From positions 1-21,245 of the forward strand of contig DKPS01000139.1 of the NCBI GenBank assembly GCA_002471345.1: 21,245 nucleotides of DNA, written 5' to 3'. A program made the translations under genes and the position numbers. This document shows, in pieces, positions 8,427 to 16,118 of this stretch (position 1 is the first letter of the stretch; each line of letters starts with the position of its first letter). A model generated the notes under the pieces. It ran no database searches, was not told the origin of the DNA, and saw only the letters and a program-made list of their open reading frames with translations. This DNA is from Saprospiraceae bacterium UBA7328. GTDB taxonomy: Bacteria > Bacteroidota > Bacteroidia > Chitinophagales > Saprospiraceae.

Positions 8427-8855
8427 TTATTCTGTGATGATATTTGCAGCAAAGTAATTTTCTCCTTTGATTGGTTTGGCAAATTGTCTAGACATCATTG
8501 CAAGTTGACCGATGTGAGTAAGTACGTCAGAAAGAGGCCCTTGTAATAATTTTTTAGAAAGTGATAAATCAATTTTTTGTTCAGAAAATATACGATCTAA
8601 ATCAGCAAGTACTATTCTGAATTGAGAGATCCCATTTTCTAAATTTTGTAGATCACCCTGTTTTTTATTATCTCCATTTCCAGTATTCTCTAAAGCGAAA
8701 TGAAGTACTGATGTCATGTGATGGATAATCTCAATAGGTGTTCTGCTGCCTTTTCCAAATGAAGATTCTCCATACATTTCACTTCGATTTCCGATTGATT
8801 TCTGAAATCTATAATCTATTGTCGCTAAAAAGTGGCGGAGCAGTTCATTTTTCAT
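8427..8855 (-). CDS. DinB-like superfamily protein (cytoplasmic)
   Basis: A 142-residue protein with the DinB/YfiT-like four-helix pattern. A His pair lies in the second helix ('IEIIHHMTSVL', H45/H46), and a final helix carries 'LSDVLTHIGQLAMMSR' with H114. The family usually binds a divalent metal through three histidines and includes thiol-dependent transferases and many proteins of unknown role. No signal peptide is present. It lies 44 bases downstream of the PhzF-family gene on the same strand and may share its transcript. The last helix closely resembles that of the secreted protein at 16119-16715 ('GPLADAIYHTGQI'), so the two are of one subfamily. Confidence 0.72.
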   Translation of the reverse strand: MKNELLRHFLATIDYRFQKSIGNRSEMYGESSFGKGSRTPIEIIHHMTSVLHFALENTGNGDNKKQGDLQNLENGISQFRIVLADLDRIFSEQKIDLSLSKKLLQGPLSDVLTHIGQLAMMSRQFAKPIKGENYFAANIITE

Positions 8856-8899
8856 ATTTAAATTTGAGTTTTTAAAATAAATCTCTCGCTTTTATACTC

Positions 8900-9694
8900 T
8901 CAAACAAGTATAGTTCCATTCAAATATTTAACGGCTTGGCCCCTAATTTTCACCCTTTGGTTGTTTAGCTCACAAAAGAGTTTGCCACCCCTTTTTGATA
9001 GCTGTAAAGCCCTCATATTGGATTTTTTTAGCCTATCTGCCCAAAAAGGAATGAGGGTACAATGAGCGGAGCCAGTAACTGGATCTTCAAAAACAGCAGC
9101 TCTTGGTGTGAAAAATCGAGAAACAAAATCTACGTCTTTTGATTGGCCTGGAGCTGTCACGATAATGCCTCCAGGATCGAGATTTATTTGATTAAGGAAG
9201 GATAAATTAGGAATGATTCTAGTTATATCATCTTGGGTGTCATAGACTAATAAATAGTCTCTAGCCTTCCAAACCTCCCGAGGTTGGATATTTAGTCCTT
9301 TTGAGATTATTGCCGGTAAATTGCTCACGGATGGAGGCCTTGAAGGAAAATCAAGTTCAAGCAGGGTGCCTTTCTTTTTGACATTTAATAATCCACTTTT
9401 TGTCTCAAAAACTATTTCTTCATTCTTAAATTTCAATTCTTCGAATATAACATGTGCTGATGCAAGTGTTGCGTGTCCACATAGATCCATTTCAATTTCA
9501 GGTGTAAACCACCTTAGATGGAAGTTTCCACTGGGTAATGGAACAAAAAATGCAGTTTCTGCAAGATTGTTTTCCATAGCAATGTTCTGTAATAGATCGT
9601 CATCTATCCAATGATCTAAAGGACAAACAGCAGCAGGGTTTCCTCCGAATAAATGGTTTGTGAAAGCATCAATTTGATAGATTGGAATATTCAT
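8900..9694 (-). CDS. PhzF family isomerase/epimerase
   Basis: A 264-residue cytoplasmic protein of the PhzF family, with the diaminopimelate-epimerase fold made of two similar halves. Key family residues are visible: the N-terminal 'YQIDAFT' and 'GGNPAAV', the catalytic Glu46 in 'NNLAETAFF', His74 in 'DLCGHATLASA', and Asp204 in 'EDPVTGSAHC'. PhzF itself isomerises a phenazine precursor, but most relatives outside phenazine clusters have unknown substrates, and no other phenazine genes are present here. The ATG at 9694 is preceded by 'AAACAAATG' and no strong Shine-Dalgarno. The DinB-like gene follows after 44 bases. Confidence 0.92.
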   Translation of the reverse strand: MNIPIYQIDAFTNHLFGGNPAAVCPLDHWIDDDLLQNIAMENNLAETAFFVPLPSGNFHLRWFTPEIEMDLCGHATLASAHVIFEELKFKNEEIVFETKSGLLNVKKKGTLLELDFPSRPPSVSNLPAIISKGLNIQPREVWKARDYLLVYDTQDDITRIIPNLSFLNQINLDPGGIIVTAPGQSKDVDFVSRFFTPRAAVFEDPVTGSAHCTLIPFWADRLKKSNMRALQLSKRGGKLFCELNNQRVKIRGQAVKYLNGTILV

Positions 9695-9787
9695 TTGTTT
9701 ATTAACCGATGATGAATGTGAAAACCATTGATTTGAATGATGATATGGCTAAACTAATACCTCAAATTAACAATGTCAACAAAAAAA

Positions 9788-9815
9788 AATAGACTGGGCC
9801 CACGACCAGTCTATT
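9788..9815 (-). terminator. Rho-independent terminator after the duplicated-domain secreted protein
   Basis: A perfect 10-bp stem, AATAGACTGG/CCAGTCTATT, with an 8-base loop. On the minus strand it runs into a T-tract (nine A residues at 9781-9789 on the plus strand, the last two inside the stem). It lies 70 bases past the stop of the minus-strand gene ending at 9885. A second hairpin, CTATCACA/TGCGATAG (9836-9857), lies between them and has one G-U pair. Together they insulate this gene from the PhzF gene. Confidence 0.82.
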
Positions 9816-9884
9816 GTAAATGAAAATCGCCTTTTCTATCACAAAAAAATGCGATAGCTGTAAAAGCTGTGATTTTAAGTTTTA

Positions 9885-10745
9885 CTAGTTATCCAAATTG
9901 GAGTCATTTTTATATGCGATTAACTCCCTTATCTCGGCTTTAAGAAGATCTCTTTTAGATATAGTTTCTTCGGTGTATTTATCAGCATTTTCTTTGCCAT
10001 GTATGGACTCCATTATAGAGCCGGTTTCACATAGATAATCCATGAAATTGTGATAGTAATCTACCGTAGCCCAATGGTAGTTTCTTTCTGTCCCTCCAGG
10101 GATGATCATAGTGTACATACCCCAACCAAACATCATATTCCGCCTTATCCGTTCTTTGTGCATAGGCTTCCAATATTCCTTTTCCATTCTTACATAATCA
10201 TCATTATCTACTCCTGGTTTCATTTTCATGCTGTTAAATACACTGTATTTATAGATTTGACCTGAATTGTCAGTCATGATTTGATCCACAGTTGTCCATA
10301 CCTCTTCATAAGTCATATCACTTATTTCATTTGTGGTCAGAGCATGTTGGATTTCATTGGTGGATAAGATGTTATTGTAATTCACTCCATATCCATCAAA
10401 ATGGGCAGAAAACTTTTCTGCATCATCATATTCTTGAACTATAAGAAAATTGTATTCAGTATTTGTGCCTTGTGGAGCTATTACTCTGAAAAGATACCAT
10501 CCATCCAATAGGTCATTTTCAATGCGTTCAGCATGAATCTTTTGCCATACGTTGCTGTGAAGTTGAATGAATTCATTCTCCTGAGATGGATGAACCTTAA
10601 AATATTGGATGGCAAAATAATTGCCAATATCGGTTTGACTTTGTACAGGAATTGATGAAAGGATAAGAACAAATCCAAGAATAAAAGCGAATGGCTTATT
10701 AACCAAACCAATTTGGTTTGTAAGAGTAATCAGAATCTTTCTCAT
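9885..10745 (-). CDS. Secreted protein with tandem NIPSNAP/EthD-like (dimeric alpha-beta barrel) domains
   Basis: A 286-residue exported protein. An N-terminal hydrophobic stretch (~18-36, 'FAFILGFVLILSS', ending 'VQSQ') is a signal peptide with a long leading segment. The rest is two copies of one domain. W67-QKIHAERI and W192-KPMHKERI align without gaps at an offset of 125 residues, and the match continues through H71/H196, R74/R199, W83/W208, P91/P216 and G93/G218. The pattern suggests ferredoxin-like dimeric alpha-beta barrels of the NIPSNAP/EthD type, but the family call is a judgement. No catalytic residues can be named. A TTG at 10706 is an alternative start giving a more usual signal peptide. 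A 17-base palindrome (10704-10720) lies there. It ends before two hairpins. Confidence 0.7.
   Translation of the reverse strand: MRKILITLTNQIGLVNKPFAFILGFVLILSSIPVQSQTDIGNYFAIQYFKVHPSQENEFIQLHSNVWQKIHAERIENDLLDGWYLFRVIAPQGTNTEYNFLIVQEYDDAEKFSAHFDGYGVNYNNILSTNEIQHALTTNEISDMTYEEVWTTVDQIMTDNSGQIYKYSVFNSMKMKPGVDNDDYVRMEKEYWKPMHKERIRRNMMFGWGMYTMIIPGGTERNYHWATVDYYHNFMDYLCETGSIMESIHGKENADKYTEETISKRDLLKAEIRELIAYKNDSNLDN
10704..10720. repeat. Perfect 17-base palindrome near the start of the duplicated-domain gene
   Basis: CAAACCAA, one central T, then TTGGTTTG: an exact 8+1+8 inverted repeat. It lies 26-42 bases inside the gene if translation starts at the ATG at 10745, or directly at the start if the TTG at 10706 is used. 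It looks like a dimeric regulator's operator, but no regulator is encoded beside it and chance cannot be excluded. Confidence 0.4.
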
Positions 10746-11126
10746 CGTAAAATATTTAATTTGTCAATACGGATTTTATATAAGGCTCTCACTTTCGAGA
10801 TCAGTATAATATACGATAATTATTCTTGTATCTCAAAATAAATTCGATAATAAAATTCATGATACAAACAATATACGGTATAAAGTATTGAGTTTGTCAT
10901 GTTTTGCAATTAGAAGTGTTATGTCTAACCATTGATATAATAAATGCAATACGAAAGGGACTCCTAGTTATTGAATCCAACTCATTATAGAGAGCATTTT
11001 TCGATCTTTAATCAACGATTTCGAATCTAATTCACTTTGTGGGTTTCGAATTGATGCTTTTTAGATCTGTAGTACTAATAGATTCGACCCTACATTTATA
11101 GATTCCCATTCTTTACAGATGCCTAG
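10746..11126. other. Gene-free region between the duplicated-domain gene and the FAS1 lipoprotein
   Basis: A 381-base AT-rich stretch with no ORF worth calling on either strand. It contains the downstream flank of the FAS1 gene and should contain the promoter of the gene at 10745. TCGA-centred motifs recur at about 11001, 11021, 11046 and 11084. One pair, GGGTTTCGAAT (11041-11051) and ATTCGACCC (11082-11090), can form an imperfect hairpin with a 2-base bulge. No T-tract follows, so it is not a clear terminator. Confidence 0.5.
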
Positions 11127-11693
11127 TTAACTCTCTGGAGGAAGTAAAACCTGATTGATTACATGTACATAGCCATTTGAAGCTTTTACCGTGCCTATTA
11201 CTTCCGCACCATTTACAAAAGTTTTTCCGTCTTTGGTTACCACTTTTACTTTATCACCAGTAGCTTGACCAATTCCCATTACTCCTCTAATGTTATTACC
11301 AGTGTAGCTTCCTGGAGCGGCGTGGAAGGTTATAATATTTTTCAGGATCTCTTTGTTTTCAGGTTTTAGGAGATTTTCCAAAGTGCCTGCTGGTAAATTG
11401 TCAAATGCTGCATTATTAGGAGCGAAAACTGTCAGAGGTCCTGCATTAGTCAGTACATCCTGTAGCCCTGCAGCTTTTACACCAGCTACTAGAGTAGTGT
11501 GGTCTGGAGAGCCAATTGCTACTTGCAAAATGTTTTTTTCAGAAAGATTATCAATGACACCAGATTGACCTTTGAGTTCATCTGTGTTGACTCCTGAGGA
11601 AGCCGATGAAGCAGTAGACGATGTGTCTTGACAAGAGCTAATTAATAGGGCTAGAAGACTTACTGAAAGTGTAAAATAGAGTAGAGATTTCAT
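11127..11693 (-). CDS. Fasciclin (FAS1) domain lipoprotein
   Basis: A 188-residue lipoprotein. The signal peptide ends in lipobox 'LLISSC' with acylated Cys21, followed by a Ser/Thr/Ala-rich tether (~22-35). Residues ~50-187 are a single FAS1 domain: 'DHTTLVAGVKAAGL', the conserved 'GPLTVFAPNNAAFDNLP', and the closing 'NGYVHVINQVLLPP'. Bacterial FAS1 proteins are thought to mediate adhesion or surface interactions; this is family knowledge, not shown here. The ATG at 11693 is followed by a standard signal peptide, so the start is safe. It appears to be transcribed alone. Confidence 0.93.
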   Translation of the reverse strand: MKSLLYFTLSVSLLALLISSCQDTSSTASSASSGVNTDELKGQSGVIDNLSEKNILQVAIGSPDHTTLVAGVKAAGLQDVLTNAGPLTVFAPNNAAFDNLPAGTLENLLKPENKEILKNIITFHAAPGSYTGNNIRGVMGIGQATGDKVKVVTKDGKTFVNGAEVIGTVKASNGYVHVINQVLLPPES

Positions 11694-11826
11694 AAGTAGT
11701 ATCTTTAAATTAATTCGTGTTTATTCTTTTTAAAGATACAATAATTTTTATAAAAAGATAAAAATATCTTATTATCATTATACTGGTTCAAAAAATTTGT
11801 AGAATCTACTTACTCAGTATTCTTAG

Positions 11827-12144
11827 CTACATAGAAAATCGATTTTGAATTGAAGTGTTTTGAAATTGGATGCTGCCAAATTGTTCACATTGCCCTCGAC
11901 TCAGAAAATGGAAACATCTTAACATGTGAATTCTAGACTGTAATTGCAATATCCGTCTTTTTACAAATTGAAATGAATATGGATGGGACAATTCGCCTTG
12001 ATTATCTCGATTCAATCTAGGCCTAATAGTTTGAATAATATATTCTCCATTTTTATAAGAAACGCAGTAAGCAAATATTCTTGGATTCCATTTGCTCTGT
12101 TCGTTAAAATGATTTTGAGCATCATGTGAGATTGTATATTCCAT
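11827..12144 (-). CDS. Doubtful small hypothetical protein
   Basis: A 105-codon ORF from the ATG at 12144; a longer version would need a TTG at 12174. I do not recognise it. The first ~65 residues read like a real protein ('WNPRIFAYCVSYKNGEYII'). The C-terminal ~40 are rich in Gln, Arg, His and Cys and look like out-of-frame or eroded sequence. It sits divergently from a frameshifted gene, so this whole segment may be decaying. It has no signal peptide and no membrane segment. Confidence 0.3.
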   Translation of the reverse strand: MEYTISHDAQNHFNEQSKWNPRIFAYCVSYKNGEYIIQTIRPRLNRDNQGELSHPYSFQFVKRRILQLQSRIHMLRCFHFLSRGQCEQFGSIQFQNTSIQNRFSM

Positions 12145-12215
12145 AGTGTCTGGATTGTGTGAAATATATTGCAAAGGCTCGAAATATTTTTATTGCAATT
12201 TGAGATTAAATTTGT

Positions 12216-12231
12216 AAATGATTAATCATTT
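12216..12231. repeat. Perfect 16-bp palindrome in divergent intergenic gap
   Basis: AAATGATT followed directly by its reverse complement AATCATTT. It lies between the divergent ORF at 12144 and the frameshifted gene starting at 12293, about 60 bases upstream of the latter. A run of 12 T residues follows at 12275-12286. With no loop it looks more like an operator than a terminator, but in AT-rich DNA this is only suggestive. Confidence 0.4.
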
Positions 12232-12292
12232 TTTGAGTCAAGGGTATGCAACCATGAATTATGAATAGAATAAATTTTTTTTTTTTGAATAA

Positions 12293-13047
12293 ATGACTTT
12301 CGAAATAGTCAATATCATTGATAAGATGGAAGCACTTTATAGAATTCCACGATCAAAAGAAAGGTTTGATATTTACCTTAACATGCTTCAAGGCGGCTCT
12401 GGTTCTGATATGATATTACCGATTGCAGGTTATAATCCTATGGAAATGATTTTGTTTTGGAGAAGCTGATAGATCTAAAGAAACTGAATGTAGAGAATCT
12501 AATCAGCGAGGAGTTAATAAGCCTGAACAGAACCCTAAAATCACAAGATTCGACTACTTTTCAGGTGGTTATTAACTTGATAGATGATGTCGGTGGGGCG
12601 TGGTCTGAACATTGTACAACTGACTACAATAGCAGATTCAAATTGACTCCGTTGCTTAGGCGTAAATTTTGTACACCAATTTTTTGGACTAGTGAAAATT
12701 TTAATAAGAATCTGATTGTTGAAAGAACAAGACGTCAAGTTTATGATACTGTTTATAATTGTAAGTTCGGACCACCTTTGACTTTAAAGGATCATGTGCA
12801 ACAAGAATTATTTGTACAAAACGAATCAATAAATATTAATGATGTTAACGAACTTCAAGATTTTGAAAAATTGAATCGTTTTTACCAAAAGCATTCAGAG
12901 TCAAAAGATTATAGCTTGATTTTTAATTTTCTATACGGGGATGAAGCCTCTGAAAGTTTGGGTTACAATAATTGGGGACATAAGGAGAATGCAGGTTTTA
13001 GCTATACCAGAATGTTGTCCATAATGCAGAATGAAAAAATGTCCTAG
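12293..13047 (+). pseudogene. Conserved hypothetical protein interrupted by a single-base frameshift
   Basis: Two reading frames join into one protein. Frame one starts at the ATG at 12293 and encodes 58 residues up to a TGA at 12467-12469. The second frame is open from 12436 to the stop at 13045-13047. Adding one G in the 'ATGGAAATG' at 12440-12448 restores '...AGYNPM-GNDFVLEKLIDLKK...', giving a continuous ~251-residue protein. I do not recognise the family. Visible features are 'GGSGSDMILPIAGYNP' near residues 34-49, 'LIDDVGGAWSEH' and 'PIFWTSE'. There is no signal peptide or membrane segment. It may be a real inactivating mutation, programmed frameshifting (no classic slippery heptamer seen) or a base-call error in a G homopolymer. 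A TTG at 12457 would permit a 196-residue C-terminal product, which I consider unlikely. Confidence 0.7.
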
Positions 13048-13130
13048 TAATTTAATCATTCATTACCATTGCTAGTTTTAAAAGCCTTATTGAGGCCTTT
13101 GTCCATTAAGAATCACATCTTATCTAAGCA

Positions 13131-13154
13131 ATTAGATAATGCGAATTATCTAGT
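13131..13154 (+). promoter_or_regulatory. Stem-loop with GNRA-type tetraloop in the leader of the serine hydrolase gene
   Basis: TAGATAAT (13133-13140) pairs perfectly with ATTATCTA (13145-13152) around the loop GCGA. One G-U and one A-T pair can extend the stem outward to 10 bp. It lies 38 bases before the ATG at 13192 and has no T-tract. It could be a leader structure or an operator-like inverted repeat. Confidence 0.4.
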
Positions 13155-13191
13155 TCACCTTGGATAGAAATGATAAAATCGAGTTTCGATC

Positions 13192-14427
13192 ATGAGAGTA
13201 ATTCTGATTTTGGCGCTTATTATATTAATTGGTTGTAAGAATGAAAATGACTTTGATATTTCCAAAAGACAAAATTCATTGCAAAACAGAGAGGTAGAAC
13301 TTATAAAATTAGATGGAACTAGAATAAGTAGTAATGAGCTTTCAGGTCATATCAAAAGACTCATAAAGGCTGCGAATGTAACTGGGATAACCGTGTCTGT
13401 TTTTAATGACAATGAAGTAGTATACAATGAGGCATTTGGTTATTCTAATAAGAAAGACAGTACTTATCTTCATACGGATCAAATAATTTATGGTGCTTCT
13501 TTTAGTAAGGCTGTATTTGGATATTTAATGGCACAGTTAGTGTCAGAAGAAGTAATTGATTTGGATAAACCATTACAAGAATATCTTGAAAAGCCACTTC
13601 CTGAATATAAACTTTCTAAAGAATGGAGGAGTTATAAAAACCTTAAAGGAGATAAAAGGTATGAAGAGATTACAGGGAGGATGTGCCTGACTCATACTAC
13701 AGGTTTTCCTAATTGGAGATTTTTCACAAAGAATTTTGATTTTGATCGCGAAGGAAAAATTAGGTTTATTATAGATCCTGGAACACGTTACAGTTACTCC
13801 GGAGAAGGAATATACCTTTTGCAATTTGTTATTGATAAAATCACTGGTCAAAACCTGGAGGACATGGCGCAGGAGCGCATTTTCAGCCCATTAGGAATGG
13901 ATAAGACCAGTTATGTGTGGCAAGACAGATTTGAAGATGTCTATTGTAATGGTCATACTGCTACAGAAGAAGTAATAAAAAAGGATATTGAAGATGAAGC
14001 CAATGCTGCAGGTTCGATGGAGACTACAATTGTGGACTATTCAAAGTTTATAAAAGAGATTTTGAAACATACTGAGAATGGATCGGAAGTAACCAACCTT
14101 TTATTTCAAGAAAATAAAAGAATAAAGTCAAAAGTACAATTCGGTGTGGAATCATGGGATGACACGGATGAAAATGATGATATTAAACTGAACTATGGTT
14201 TAGGGTGGGGATTACTGCACTCTCCATATGGAAAAGCAGCTTTTAAAGAAGGACATGGAGAAGGATTTCAACATTATTCTATTGTCTTTCCAGATAAAGG
14301 CATTGGTATCATAATAATGTCCAATAGCGATAATGCAGAAAGCATATTCAAAGAACTATTAGAAATCTCTATTGGGGACGTATATACGCCTTGGAAATGG
14401 GAAAGATATATCCCATATGATTTATAA
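13192..14427 (+). CDS. Serine hydrolase lipoprotein, beta-lactamase (class C/PBP-like) family
   Basis: A 411-residue lipoprotein; a short signal peptide ends in lipobox 'LIGC' with acylated Cys15. The serine beta-lactamase/DD-peptidase fold is shown by the SxxK motif S103-F-S-K106 in 'GASFSKAVFGYL'. A second motif, 'YSYSGEG', has Gly204 where classical enzymes have Asn (Y-x-N). A third is 'HGEG' (H355-G-E) in place of KTG/HxG. The 'LTHTTGFPNW' segment is also typical. Family members include esterases, D-aminopeptidases and beta-lactamases; the variant second motif suggests an esterase/peptidase rather than a true beta-lactamase, but this is inference. The ATG at 13192 directly precedes the signal peptide. 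It is convergent with the DUF1080 gene, with 41 bases between stops. Confidence 0.9.
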   Translation: MRVILILALIILIGCKNENDFDISKRQNSLQNREVELIKLDGTRISSNELSGHIKRLIKAANVTGITVSVFNDNEVVYNEAFGYSNKKDSTYLHTDQIIYGASFSKAVFGYLMAQLVSEEVIDLDKPLQEYLEKPLPEYKLSKEWRSYKNLKGDKRYEEITGRMCLTHTTGFPNWRFFTKNFDFDREGKIRFIIDPGTRYSYSGEGIYLLQFVIDKITGQNLEDMAQERIFSPLGMDKTSYVWQDRFEDVYCNGHTATEEVIKKDIEDEANAAGSMETTIVDYSKFIKEILKHTENGSEVTNLLFQENKRIKSKVQFGVESWDDTDENDDIKLNYGLGWGLLHSPYGKAAFKEGHGEGFQHYSIVFPDKGIGIIIMSNSDNAESIFKELLEISIGDVYTPWKWERYIPYDL

Positions 14428-14468
14428 TATTAAAGAATATATCATTTTGGTTATTGAGGATTCAAGAA

Positions 14469-15161
14469 TCACTTTGCCAAAGATTTTATTCTGATATTTC
14501 TAAACCTGACTTCATCACCATGACCACAAAAACCAATATGGCCATTAGTTTTCAAAAGACCTGGATGATCTCTTCCACTTAGTGTGCCATTTTCACTGGC
14601 TTCTAATACATCCCCATCCACAATAGTGGTTCCATTCACAATTACTTTGATAAGTGAGCCTTTGACTATCACTTCTTCTTTATTCCACTCACCTGCAGGA
14701 AGTAAAGCTCCTCTTTTAGCTGCTATTACCCCATATACTGAACCATGAGCTTGCCAAGATTTGATTTTCTCATATTTTGGATGGTTATTGTCCAATATTT
14801 GAATTTCCTTACCAAGATAAGCGGCATCTCCTTCCAAGGGTGCGTGTATACCTAATCCGTTGTTAGCTCCTGGAGTCAGGTTAAATTCGAACTTAAGGAC
14901 AAAGTCACTGTACTCGCTTTTAGAATACAAATTTCCACCACTGCCTCCACCTTTTGGGTCGACGAGTATATTTTCATTTTCTACTTTATACGCTTCTTTA
15001 TTGCCTGTCCAGTTGTTGAGATCGGACCCATTAAAAAGTAACTCATATCCATTGTCCTTTTCGGATTGAGAAAGTTGGTTTAAGGCAGTTTGACTAATTC
15101 CACAATCTGTGAATAAGACAGCACAAACTAATATGCTAAAAAATGTAATTTCTCTCTTCAT
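14469..15161 (-). CDS. 3-keto-disaccharide hydrolase domain (DUF1080) exported protein
   Basis: A 230-residue protein with one 3-keto-disaccharide hydrolase/DUF1080 domain, a concanavalin-like beta-sandwich, spanning ~38-228. Telling segments are 'YELLFNGSDLNNWTG', 'GGSGGNLYSKSEYSDFVLKFEF' (shown here in part), 'NNGLGIHAP', 'EIQILDN', 'AAKRGALLPAGEWN' and the closing 'GHIGFCGHGDEVRFRNIRIK'. Relatives act on oxidised sugars or bind carbohydrate in the periplasm. The N-terminus is a signal peptide; Cys20 could be lipid-modified, but the preceding 'FTD' has Asp at -1, which is poor for a lipobox, so the anchoring is uncertain. It appears to be a single-gene unit. Confidence 0.87.
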   Translation of the reverse strand: MKREITFFSILVCAVLFTDCGISQTALNQLSQSEKDNGYELLFNGSDLNNWTGNKEAYKVENENILVDPKGGGSGGNLYSKSEYSDFVLKFEFNLTPGANNGLGIHAPLEGDAAYLGKEIQILDNNHPKYEKIKSWQAHGSVYGVIAAKRGALLPAGEWNKEEVIVKGSLIKVIVNGTTIVDGDVLEASENGTLSGRDHPGLLKTNGHIGFCGHGDEVRFRNIRIKSLAK

Positions 15162-15520
15162 TTGCTCTAATTTTGAATGGATAATTAGGATTTACAAACC
15201 TTCATTTGTTGAAAATACTCTTGTCCCATTAAATTAAAAAATCCTAAATCCATAAAAATAGAAAAGTTAGTTGATCCACTTTGATAAATGAAGATTATAG
15301 GATGGTTTCCATTTAATCTTTGGGAAGAATGAGAGCCCATTGAATAACAATTGTTTTTAATAACCTTCTTCCTATTGTTGGGTTAATAGCTTTTAAGGAA
15401 GGGTTTAAAGTTTTGATATCCAACAATTCAATTTAAGAAGTCATCTTGCATTATTCAGAATTGCCACTACTGGATATTTCCTTTGTTCACACTCAGATGA
15501 TCACTTTGTCATCGGTGTAA
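15162..15520. other. Gene-free region upstream of the DUF1080 gene
   Basis: A 359-base AT-rich stretch between two minus-strand genes. I see no ORF with coding character. It must hold the promoter for the DUF1080 gene and the end of the upstream transcript. Small inverted repeats are present (AACAATTGTT at 15346-15355; CTATT/AATAG at 15372-15389), but there is no hairpin followed by a T-tract on the minus strand. Confidence 0.5.
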
Positions 15521-16105
15521 CTAGAACGAATTCCCATTTAGACCATTTAGTAACTCTTTAGTGGAGCAGACTTTACAAAACTCTTCAAGAAGTATTGCTA
15601 ATTCAATATTATGAATATCCTCTGCCCCATACTTCTTGCCATTTTGACCTCTTTTGTCAAAGGTAGCTGTGGCATCACTAATTAGTTTCACTTCAAATCC
15701 TAAATTTCCAGCCATTCTGGTAGTAGAAGAAACACAATAATCTGTTGTCAGGCCTATAATGACAAGTTCATTTGCCTTTGCCTGTATCAGTTTTTCAAGT
15801 AAATCAGTTCCAATAAATGCGCTGTTGACATTTTTTTCAATAACTATTTCGCCTTTAACAGGCATCACTTCATCTTTAAATTCATTTCCTATTTGACCAG
15901 GAAATAGAGGAGAATTAACGGACGTTGAGTTGTGCTTGATATGATAGAGTGGCCAGTTGTTAGATCTCCAATACTGAAGAATATTTGCCATATTTAGCTC
16001 TGCATCGGGGTTGTTTCTGTTTCCTCCATAATAATTCCATTGATCTAGTCCTTTCTGAATATCAATAAGCAGAAGGGTGGGGACAGAAGAAAATGAAATA
16101 GACAC
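15521..16105 (-). CDS. Cysteine hydrolase, isochorismatase-like family
   Basis: The isochorismatase-like cysteine hydrolase fold, with the Asp-Lys-Cys triad visible: the Asp in 'TLLLIDIQKG', the Lys in 'IVIEKNVNSAF' and the Cys in 'GLTTDYCVSSTTRMA' (residues 15, 91 and 124 with the start used here). The GLTTDYCV turn precedes the nucleophile as in nicotinamidases and amidases of this family. The substrate is unknown. The longest frame begins at a GTG at 16147 and overlaps the upstream gene by 29 bases. I prefer the GTG at 16105, which removes a poor 14-residue extension, lies 13 bases after the upstream stop and gives a typical N-terminus; both are non-ATG. No signal peptide, so cytoplasmic. 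It is probably cotranscribed with the DinB-like gene. Confidence 0.87.
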   Translation of the reverse strand: MSISFSSVPTLLLIDIQKGLDQWNYYGGNRNNPDAELNMANILQYWRSNNWPLYHIKHNSTSVNSPLFPGQIGNEFKDEVMPVKGEIVIEKNVNSAFIGTDLLEKLIQAKANELVIIGLTTDYCVSSTTRMAGNLGFEVKLISDATATFDKRGQNGKKYGAEDIHNIELAILLEEFCKVCSTKELLNGLNGNSF

Positions 16106-16118
16106 AGTAAAAGATCTT

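Noticed and set aside
8427..8855. DNA-damage-inducible role implied by the DinB name.
   Set aside because: The fold name is historical; no SOS operator was seen and most DinB-like proteins have no shown link to DNA repair.
8900..9694. Phenazine biosynthesis based on the PhzF-like protein.
   Set aside because: No other phenazine genes are present, and most PhzF-family proteins outside such clusters have other or unknown roles.
12436..13047. An independent 196-residue gene starting at the TTG at 12457.
   Set aside because: The upstream 58-residue frame continues smoothly into it if one base is restored, so a single frameshifted gene is the simpler reading.
13080..13100. A terminator hairpin (AAAAGCCT/AGGCCTTT) after the frameshifted gene.
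   Set aside because: The stem has an internal mismatch and no T-tract follows, so it is too weak to call.
13192..14427. A beta-lactam resistance gene.
   Set aside because: Only the general fold and SxxK motif are shared; the Y-x-N motif is altered and the family is broad, so resistance is not supported.
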